Assembly (NCBI GenBank): GCA_015222555.1
Contig: JADFVM010000070.1
Span: 1 to 10,899 of the forward strand
Direction of reading: 5' to 3'
DNA length: 10,899 nucleotides
From: Pseudomonadota bacterium
GTDB lineage: Bacteria > Desulfobacterota > JADFVX01
The notes under the pieces are model-generated. The model had not been told where the DNA came from, did no database searches, and saw only the letters and a list, made by a program, of their open reading frames with translations. The translations under genes and the position numbers were made by a program. Shown in pieces: positions 5,536 to 10,899 of this stretch. Position 1 is the stretch's first letter, and each line of letters opens with the position of its first letter.

Positions 5536-6297
5536 TTACCAGTCTTTCTCCACTTGAGTCGGCTTCGAACTTTTTAACATATCGGCCATATTTTGTAAAT
5601 CCATATTCTGGTCGCCAAGGTTCTCCAACACCCTCTCGGCTTCCTCCTTGCTCATTTCCTTTTTCTCGCCCTCCTTCATTTGGGGCGCGCTGTCATCCTT
5701 CGGCTTTTCGCCTTCCTCTTTCCTGTCATCGGTTTTTTCATCTTCACCGTTGTCCGCCCTATCTTCTTTGTTATCCTGTCCTTCTTGCTTTTGTTCCTGG
5801 TCTTGCTGTTGCTCTTGATCTTGCTTTTCCCCGTCCTCTTTATTTTCGTCTTTATTTTTCTGCTTCTGCTGCTCTTTTTGTTCCTCCATTTTTTTCAAAG
5901 CCATTTCAAGATTAATCTTGGCATCATTGTCGGAAGGATCATGTTTCAAGGCCTCCTTAAAAGCTGCTGCCGCTTCATTGAATTTCTGCCCTGCAAAGAG
6001 TGCATTGCCCATATTATAAAAGCTTTTCGCCTTTAAGGCCTCATCACCAAAGGCGGCACCTTCACGGTAATCCTTGAGCGCTCCCTCCAGGTCTCCTTGT
6101 TTAAAAAGCGTATTTGCCCGATTATATTTAATGGGCGCGTCATCTTTGGCGATTTTCGCAGCCGCTTCGTATTTCTCCTTTGCTTCGTCATATTTCCCCT
6201 CGATAAAAAGGGCATTTCCTTCCTCAACAAATCCCTTTGGCGATTCCAGCGGTCCGAAGCCCATAAGAAGGGGAAGGAAGATCCAGATAAAGCTCAT
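5536..6297 (-). CDS. batC: BatC: TPR protein with highly charged linker
   Basis: The 253-aa protein has a short hydrophobic N-terminus (2-15), probably a weak signal or membrane anchor. Three TPR units follow at about 21-55, 56-90 and 92-135 (GNALFIEGKYDEAKEKY, NRANTLFKQGDLEGAL, YNMGNALFAGQKFNEAAAAF). Residues about 136-216 are a low-complexity stretch dominated by Lys, Glu, Gln and Asp, surely disordered or coiled. A conserved-looking helix (MSKEEAERVLENL) and a C-terminal EKDW close the protein; the KDW ending is common in this family. TPRs mediate protein contacts, so BatC probably scaffolds the VWA proteins. Its ATG overlaps the batB stop (ATGA), giving translational coupling, and batD begins 3 nt after its stop. 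The antisense strand of the charged region encodes an artefactual hydrophobic frame, which is not a gene. Confidence 0.87.
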   Translation of the reverse strand: MSFIWIFLPLLMGFGPLESPKGFVEEGNALFIEGKYDEAKEKYEAAAKIAKDDAPIKYNRANTLFKQGDLEGALKDYREGAAFGDEALKAKSFYNMGNALFAGQKFNEAAAAFKEALKHDPSDNDAKINLEMALKKMEEQKEQQKQKNKDENKEDGEKQDQEQQQDQEQKQEGQDNKEDRADNGEDEKTDDRKEEGEKPKDDSAPQMKEGEKKEMSKEEAERVLENLGDQNMDLQNMADMLKSSKPTQVEKDW

Positions 6298-7301
6298 GTG
6301 CCTTTCCTCCTCTCAGGGATCAAAAACGCCAAAGTAAAGAGGAGAAAAGATAGAAAAAGAGGGTATTGAAAGCGCTCGTCCAAAAAAGTATACATTTTTG
6401 ATGACATGAGCGTTTTCTCCTTTTTTTCAAGGTCATCCATCAATTGTGACACAGCACTGCCGCCATGAAAACTTTTGCCGCCCCCTTTGACTGCGAGATT
6501 AGTTAGCAAAGGCGCATTAATCCTGGATATGATCGTTTCACCGCCTTTGCCCTTTTTATAATCTATAATCTTTCCGGCCCTGTCATAAACGGGAATGGGG
6601 CCACCGCTTTTTGTACCGAAACCCAGGGTGTAAACAGACACACCCTTGTCAGCCACTTCAGAAGCAACCTTTAGGGGATCACCCACCGTATCTTCACCAT
6701 CGGTGAGAAGCACAATCACCTTTTCCCGCCCGGCATAACCGGCAAGGAGGTCATTGGAAACATTGATGGCCCCGGCAAGATCTGTTCCCTGTGTCGGTAT
6801 CATGCCCACATCCAGGCCTTTCAGAAAATTCTTTGCCGCGCCATAATCCAGCGTGAGCGGGCAGGCAACGATGGCCTTCCCTGCAAAGGCAACAATGCCG
6901 ATGCGGTCCCCATGTCTCGAGTCAATGAAAGAGGACAGCTCCAGTTTTGCACGGTCAATTCTGCTCGGCGACAGGTCGGCAGTCAGCATGCTCCTCGAAA
7001 GATCCAGGGCAATGACGATGTCAATGCCCCGCCTTTCAATAAGTTGCTCTTTCATTCCCCACCTCGGCCCCGCCATGGCGATGACAAGAAAAATGACGGC
7101 CGCAGCAAAAATGGAGAATTTGCCATGCCTTCTCATATGAATAGCCAGATAGCTGTCCAGAAGAAGGGATGGAGTGTCCTTCTTCCCTGCTTTTTTCTGC
7201 ACAGCAAAGTTTTTTGCCCGCCTGTCTCTGTACAGATGGAGCAATGTAAGTGGCATTAACAACCACAAAAAATGTAAAAATGTCGCGTCACTAAAGTTCA
7301 T
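6294..7301 (-). CDS. batB: BatB: membrane-anchored von Willebrand factor A protein
   Basis: The 335-aa protein has N-terminal membrane helices (about 7-23 and 62-77), a VWA domain (about 90-290) and a C-terminal membrane helix (about 313-328). The metal-ion-dependent adhesion site is complete: DLSRS at 100-104, the conserved Thr at 173 (QGTD) and Asp at 201 (LTDGED). The linker before the domain carries the AGPRW motif after the second helix. BatA and BatB face the same compartment and usually act as paired VWA partners of a MoxR ATPase. BatB follows batA by 38 nt and overlaps batC by 4 nt. The ribosome-binding site is weak. BatB is told from BatA by order and by its shorter second-helix junction; identity as a VWA protein is certain, the exact letter slightly less so. 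Confidence 0.9.
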   Translation of the reverse strand: MNFSDATFLHFLWLLMPLTLLHLYRDRRAKNFAVQKKAGKKDTPSLLLDSYLAIHMRRHGKFSIFAAAVIFLVIAMAGPRWGMKEQLIERRGIDIVIALDLSRSMLTADLSPSRIDRAKLELSSFIDSRHGDRIGIVAFAGKAIVACPLTLDYGAAKNFLKGLDVGMIPTQGTDLAGAINVSNDLLAGYAGREKVIVLLTDGEDTVGDPLKVASEVADKGVSVYTLGFGTKSGGPIPVYDRAGKIIDYKKGKGGETIISRINAPLLTNLAVKGGGKSFHGGSAVSQLMDDLEKKEKTLMSSKMYTFLDERFQYPLFLSFLLFTLAFLIPERRKGT

Positions 7302-7339
7302 ATTTCGATTATTCCATAACCTCTATTCCATCATCCATC

Positions 7340-8332
7340 TCACGGATAAGACCAAAGCCAGGTCGCCCTCAGCGATACAGAAAAAAAGAGCAAAACGATT
7401 GCCCCTATTAGAAAATAGTGATAGACCTCACTATAGTGAAAATACTCTTTCACCTTGATATCACTTTTTTCCAGCGCATCGATCTCCTTATAGATCTGAA
7501 CCAGTTTATCCTTGTTCGTGGCACGGTAATATTTTGCTTCACTAATTTCCGCCACCTTTTTAAGCGTTTCCTCATCCATTTTTGTGAGGAGAATGTTTCC
7601 ACTGTTATCTCTGGCATAGACTTTGCCGAAGATAGGATTATTTACGGGGATGGGAGCACCACCTTCCTTTCCCACACCGATGGTATATATTTTCACGCCC
7701 AGCGCCTTAGCCACGTTGGCCGCCGTTATAGGATCAATATTGCCGCTGTTACTAACACCATCTGTGAGAAGAATAATAATCTTCGATTCCGCTTCCGAAT
7801 CTTTCAGTCGTCGCGTCCCTTCCGCAATGGCCATGCCGATGGCTGTGCCGTCTTTAAAACGTCCAATCTCCAGGCTGTCCATCATAGTGAGCAGTATACC
7901 GTAGTCCACCGTGAGGGGAGAGAGTGTATAGGCCTCTCCTGCAAAGGCAACAAGACCGATGCGGTCACTGCTTCGCCCATTAATAAATCCCTTTACAACC
8001 TCCTTCGCAACAAAGAGACGGTTTTTCGGTTTGAAATCCTCGGCACTCATACTTCCCGAAAGGTCGATTGCCAGAAGGATATCTGTTCCCTTCGTTGACA
8101 TCTCCCTTTCCTTGTTCACCAGCTGGGGCCTGGCAAGGGCAATAATGACAAGGGTAAGTGAAATAAGAGTAATAATTCTCGGCAACTGCCTCAACCGGAC
8201 TCTCAGTGAGGGGCGAATAGATTTAACAATGCTTACCGTTGAGTAGGTAAGAGCCGGCCTTCTACCTCCATAGATGTAATAGAGAGGCAGTAGAAGGAGT
8301 AAAAGAAGAAACCAGATATCATCAAAGTGCAT
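7340..8332 (-). CDS. batA: BatA: membrane-anchored von Willebrand factor A protein
   Basis: The 330-aa protein has membrane helices at about 6-21 and 51-67, a VWA domain at about 82-285, and a final membrane helix at about 304-320. The metal site is intact: DLSGS at 90-94, Thr163 in DGTAIG, and Asp191 in LTDGVSNSG. The ALARPQ motif closes the second helix, as in typical BatA. The domain is most likely periplasmic or membrane-proximal and may bind its partners through Mg2+-dependent contacts. A strong ribosome-binding site (AGGGGAG, 8338-8344) lies 5 nt before the ATG. The gene sits 62 nt after the BatD-like gene and 38 nt before batB. The two VWA paralogues, BatA then BatB, probably arose by tandem duplication. 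Confidence 0.92.
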   Translation of the reverse strand: MHFDDIWFLLLLLLLPLYYIYGGRRPALTYSTVSIVKSIRPSLRVRLRQLPRIITLISLTLVIIALARPQLVNKEREMSTKGTDILLAIDLSGSMSAEDFKPKNRLFVAKEVVKGFINGRSSDRIGLVAFAGEAYTLSPLTVDYGILLTMMDSLEIGRFKDGTAIGMAIAEGTRRLKDSEAESKIIILLTDGVSNSGNIDPITAANVAKALGVKIYTIGVGKEGGAPIPVNNPIFGKVYARDNSGNILLTKMDEETLKKVAEISEAKYYRATNKDKLVQIYKEIDALEKSDIKVKEYFHYSEVYHYFLIGAIVLLFFSVSLRATWLWSYP

Positions 8333-8394
8333 GGGCTCTCCCCTTTTGATTGGGATAAAGAATCGTACCCTGAATTACGGTGAAAGAGAGCACC

Positions 8395-9330
8395 TTATTT
8401 AACCTCACAAATGGAATCCTTTACTGCATCACTCATCGTTAAAGTTTCATTATTTGAATCTTCCGCAGCGGTATCTCTGCCGACCATCTCTCTCGCTCTT
8501 TCAGTGAGGCCTTCAATGTCCATCTGCGAAGGGGTAAATTCCGAGAATTTAACCCTGTCGCAGCGGTTGAGAAATTGCTCAAGCTTGTTAATATCCTTCC
8601 CCTTTTTCTGCCTGAGGCTGCCGATCAACTCACCTGTGGTCATCTCCATGGCCTCAATACCATTTATCCTGCCATTAAAATTACGGATCACATCGGATAC
8701 ACGGTCATAGAGTTCCTTGATCTTACCGTCTCTAATAAGATTCAGCCCTTCGATCCTTTTGATTTCTTCGAGAGCCTCAATGGATGGTGGCAATTCGGGG
8801 ACGATTTCTTCGGCTACCGGCTGCCCCTTCTTTTTTTTCTTCAGGTAATAAATGAAGATCGCCAGGATAACGGCAATGAGGATAAGGACAAACCAGGGCC
8901 ACAATGGCCCCCCTTCGGCAACCTTCATCTGGGGTTTGATGTCTTTCAGCTTGTCATTTTCACTTTTTAAAAGCGGCTCAATAGTAATTGCACCCTGTTC
9001 ACTTTTTATTTCATTACCGGCCTCATCAATGATCACAAAGGCGGGAATAATAAAGTCACCAGGCTTGAAGATGCTCCCCGTTATAATAAACCGTGTACTG
9101 TCTGATTCCTCATCATAAACCTGCTCTTCTTTACTGATCTCAAAGGGTGCAATTTTTTCCTTGTCAATTTCACCCAGTCTGTAGCCCTTACCCTTTAATT
9201 CCACCTTTAACCTGATAATGTCACCAACGTGGTAACTTTTTTTCTCCGCCATCATGACAGGGTTTTCACCTGCCAGGGCGTTCCCGGATAAAAGGAAAGA
9301 TAACAAAAAGAGTGTAATGATCTGTTTCAT
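8395..9330 (-). CDS. BatD-like (DUF4381-type) membrane protein
   Basis: The 311-aa protein has a clear signal peptide (1-20, cleavage after ALA), a single beta-rich domain (about 25-120) and one membrane helix (about 144-162) followed by a KKKKK stop-transfer run. The cytoplasmic helical tail (185-310) contains YDRVSDVIRNF and MTTGEL, the arrangement seen in DUF4381-like proteins encoded between DUF58 and batA. It is essentially a miniature BatD: the exported beta domain, the anchor and the helical tail are in the same order. Its function is unknown; position suggests a structural part of the MoxR-VWA assembly. It starts 5 nt after the DUF58 stop with no obvious Shine-Dalgarno sequence, so it is probably translationally coupled. 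The family name is a judgement by layout and context rather than by strong sequence recognition. Confidence 0.75.
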   Translation of the reverse strand: MKQIITLFLLSFLLSGNALAGENPVMMAEKKSYHVGDIIRLKVELKGKGYRLGEIDKEKIAPFEISKEEQVYDEESDSTRFIITGSIFKPGDFIIPAFVIIDEAGNEIKSEQGAITIEPLLKSENDKLKDIKPQMKVAEGGPLWPWFVLILIAVILAIFIYYLKKKKKGQPVAEEIVPELPPSIEALEEIKRIEGLNLIRDGKIKELYDRVSDVIRNFNGRINGIEAMEMTTGELIGSLRQKKGKDINKLEQFLNRCDRVKFSEFTPSQMDIEGLTERAREMVGRDTAAEDSNNETLTMSDAVKDSICEVK

Positions 9331-9335
9331 GTCGG

Positions 9336-10211
9336 CTAATACCGTTTGGCCCTTCTTTTAAAGAAATTACGCAGCGGGACAATGTAGGGTGTAGCCGTAT
9401 CAATATCAATGGCGTCAATCTTCATTTTTTTCAGGGTATCGTTCCAGATTTCTTCCTTAGATCGTATTAAGGCCTGAAAGGTTGCCCGCCATTCACGGCT
9501 CGCCGCGTCGACAGTAAAAACCTCTCCCGTCTCGGCATCTTTCAGATTGATAAGACCTTGAGCAGGGAATGCCTCCTCCATGCCATCCTTAATTCTGATA
9601 AGCACGAGGTCGTGCTTTTTGGAAATAATATTGAGCCGTTTTTCATACCCTTTATCGATAAAGTCAGAGATCAAAAAGACGATGCTTTTCCCTTTTTCCA
9701 CTCGGCCCAGATATTCCAGTGCATTATGAATGGAGGTACCTTTACCTGAAGGCGACGATGTGACCAGTTCCTTTATAAGCCGCATGCCATGAGATCGGCC
9801 CTTTTTCGGCGGAAGAAAGAGTTCAACATCGTCGGTAAAGGTGAGCAGACCCACTCTGTCATTATTCCTTATGGCGGAAAAGGCAAGAAGTGCGCCCAAC
9901 TCTATAATAAGGTCTTTCTTGCTTTTTGTTCCCGAACCGAAGGCCTGTGATGCGCTCATGTCAATGAGAAGAGTAACTGTCAGCTCCCGCTCCTCAACGA
10001 ATTTTTTAACAAAAGGCGTGCCTGTTCTTGCAGTAACTTTCCAGTCAATCGAATTGATCTGATCACCCGGTGTATAATGTTTTACTTCATCAAACTCCAT
10101 GCCCCGGCCCTTGAACACAGAATGGTATTCTCCCCCCATGAGGTCAGCCACCGCCCTGCGGGTCGAGATTTCAACTTTTTTAATTTTTTTTATGATGTCT
10201 TTGGGTAACAT
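9336..10211 (-). CDS. DUF58 domain protein (soluble VWA-like partner of MoxR)
   Basis: The 291-aa cytoplasmic protein has no signal or membrane segment. The DUF58 hallmark lies at residues about 28-76: GEYHSVFKGRGMEFDEVKHY, then TPGD, IDWKVTAR and EERE. A VWA-like fold follows with an intact metal site: DMSAS at 84-88, Thr159 in GKGTS, and SDF with Asp183. Proteins of this family are nearly always encoded next to a MoxR AAA+ ATPase and are thought to present clients or regulate it. The start ATG gives the family-typical opening (MLPKDIIKKIKKVEISTRR). No Shine-Dalgarno sequence precedes it, and the coding-strand TATAAT lies only 4 nt before the ATG. The usual tight link to moxR is broken by a 205-bp insert. 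Confidence 0.92.
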   Translation of the reverse strand: MLPKDIIKKIKKVEISTRRAVADLMGGEYHSVFKGRGMEFDEVKHYTPGDQINSIDWKVTARTGTPFVKKFVEERELTVTLLIDMSASQAFGSGTKSKKDLIIELGALLAFSAIRNNDRVGLLTFTDDVELFLPPKKGRSHGMRLIKELVTSSPSGKGTSIHNALEYLGRVEKGKSIVFLISDFIDKGYEKRLNIISKKHDLVLIRIKDGMEEAFPAQGLINLKDAETGEVFTVDAASREWRATFQALIRSKEEIWNDTLKKMKIDAIDIDTATPYIVPLRNFFKRRAKRY

Positions 10212-10416
10212 GAAGATTATAGATGTGGGATGTATTTCCCCGCATTTAGCGACGAGGTATTTTAATGTCCGTAGGAAAACTGAGCCTGCTCATCGGGAAT
10301 CAAGATCCCCGCCTTCGCGGGAATGACAAAATGCAGGAGCCTATGGAGAGTTGCAGCCACAGGTAAGGTTAATTACGACTCGCTTCTACCTTACAAAACA
10401 CGAGTTATCTGCTTTA
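10212..10416. other. Interrupting spacer between moxR and the DUF58 gene
   Basis: This 205-bp gap lies inside what is normally a near-contiguous gene pair. It has no coding potential. It contains the palindromic repeat at 10291-10328 and a 7-nt inverted repeat, GTAAGGT (10363-10369) and ACCTTAC (10388-10394). The latter is followed by no T-run on the minus strand, so it is not a good terminator. A coding-strand TATAAT (10216-10221) abuts the DUF58 start, with no clear -35. Confidence 0.6.
10291..10328. repeat. Palindromic repeat of the CCCGC-N4-GCGGG type
   Basis: CCCGC (10308-10312), a CTTC loop and GCGGG (10317-10321) form a strong hairpin, followed by AATGACA. A partial degenerate copy (TCATCGGGAATC, 10290-10301) precedes it. 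Reversed, this reads as TGTCATTCCCGCGAAGGCGG, a form that recurs as a dispersed intergenic element in many proteobacteria and resembles neisserial dRS3-like repeats. I recognise the pattern from general knowledge; copy number here is unknown. Confidence 0.6.
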
Positions 10417-10899
10417 TCAAGGAACTTCGACAGCATCGAAAACCTTTCGGATAATATCTTCTGAAGAGACCTCTTCAGCTTCCGCTTCATAGGTAAGTAT
10501 TATTCTGTGCCTTAAGATATCCAGGGCTACATGTTTAATATCTTCGGGCGTCACAAAACCACGGTGTTTCATGAATGCATTGGCCATGGCCGCCTTTGTC
10601 AGGAAGATTGAAGCTCTTGGTGAGGCTCCGTATTGAATGAGTCCCTTCAGTTCATTGAGGTCATATTCTTCGGGATAACGACTGGCTGAAACGAGGTTGA
10701 CCACATAATCCTTGATCCTTTCATCCACATAGATGCGGCTCACAACCTCTCTCGCTTTCAGGATATCATCAGTGCTTGCAACCTTTTCTATATTGACGCT
10801 TTCATTTGAGATCTGACGGGTAATGATCTCTCTTTCTTCCGCTTTAGTGGGGTAGCTGACCTTAAGTTTAAACATAAAACGGTCAACCTGGGCTTCAGG
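10417..10899 (-). CDS. moxR: MoxR-family AAA+ ATPase, C-terminal 160 residues (partial)
   Basis: The gene runs off the window, so its start and the Walker A and B motifs are missing; full-length MoxR proteins are about 320-340 aa. What remains begins PEAQVDRFMFKLK, the MoxR box with the Arg-finger-type DRF. The sensor 2 region GASPRAS lies about 80 residues later, and the family-typical end follows: VTPEDIKHVALDILRHRI, then EAEAEE. The last residues are VEVP. MoxR is a cytoplasmic hexameric ATPase thought to remodel clients with VWA partners. It would be the first gene of the bat operon, supplying energy to DUF58, BatA and BatB. An internal Met lies 9 residues in, but the frame continues unbroken to the window edge with conserved MoxR sequence, so it is not the start. 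Confidence 0.93.
   Translation of the reverse strand, partial: PEAQVDRFMFKLKVSYPTKAEEREIITRQISNESVNIEKVASTDDILKAREVVSRIYVDERIKDYVVNLVSASRYPEEYDLNELKGLIQYGASPRASIFLTKAAMANAFMKHRGFVTPEDIKHVALDILRHRIILTYEAEAEEVSSEDIIRKVFDAVEVP

Noticed and set aside
5680..6036. Plus-strand frame rich in Leu and Phe that looks like a membrane protein
   Set aside because: It is the complement of the Lys/Glu/Gln-rich batC linker; the hydrophobicity is a codon-complement artefact.
7418..8098. Plus-strand 226-codon frame antisense to batA
   Set aside because: It has no recognisable domain and lies wholly within batA, whose VWA motifs are intact.
10363..10394. Terminator after moxR from the GTAAGGT/ACCTTAC inverted repeat
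   Set aside because: The stem is only 7 bp with an 18-nt loop and there is no T-run on the minus strand.
1..10899. CRISPR array, tRNA, rRNA, insertion sequence or toxin-antitoxin locus
   Set aside because: No direct-repeat array, cloverleaf sequence, transposase fragment or small paired genes could be recognised on either strand.

Overview
The window looks like chromosomal DNA of a Gram-negative bacterium. A Desulfobacterota / deltaproteobacterial type, or a related anaerobic lineage, is my best guess. The reasons are a complete moxR-DUF58-bat gene order, exported proteins with ordinary Sec signals, a textbook sigma-54 (-24/-12) promoter, and a GspE/MshE-type N-terminal domain, all at moderate G+C. 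This is inference from gene content; no 16S rRNA or other phylogenetic marker is present.

Layout. Positions 1-291 are an AT-rich intergenic region with two good inverted repeats and, at 238-254, a near-consensus sigma-54 promoter. It drives a two-gene plus-strand unit (292-1737): a pyridoxamine-phosphate-oxidase-like flavoprotein (FMN-binding split barrel) and a radical SAM protein with a C-terminal cysteine cluster. A 249-bp gap follows, holding a small palindromic repeat. Everything after it is on the minus strand. At 1987-2661 lies a stand-alone MshEN-type domain protein whose two cyclic-di-GMP-binding motifs are both fully conserved. A 337-bp gap (2662-2998) holds a candidate promoter for that gene and a long hairpin. 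From 10899 back to 2999 runs the aerotolerance-type (bat) operon: moxR (5' end outside the window), a 205-bp interruption with a palindromic repeat, DUF58, a small BatD-like membrane protein, batA, batB, batC, batD and batE.

How the genes fit together. In the bat cluster a cytoplasmic AAA+ ATPase (MoxR) is paired with three von Willebrand A-type proteins: the soluble DUF58 protein and membrane-anchored BatA and BatB, all with an intact metal-ion site. The same cluster encodes two signal-peptide, beta-domain, single-membrane-helix proteins (BatD-like and BatD) and two TPR proteins (BatC and BatE, the latter with a C-terminal SH3-like domain). By analogy with characterised MoxR-VWA systems this is a membrane or envelope chaperone-like assembly linked to stress tolerance; its client is unknown. 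BatB/BatC and BatD/BatE overlap by 4 nt and most other junctions are tight, so co-expression is near certain from DUF58 to batE. The two most open-ended items are the sigma-54-controlled flavoprotein/radical-SAM pair and the isolated c-di-GMP-receptor-like protein next to the bat operon.
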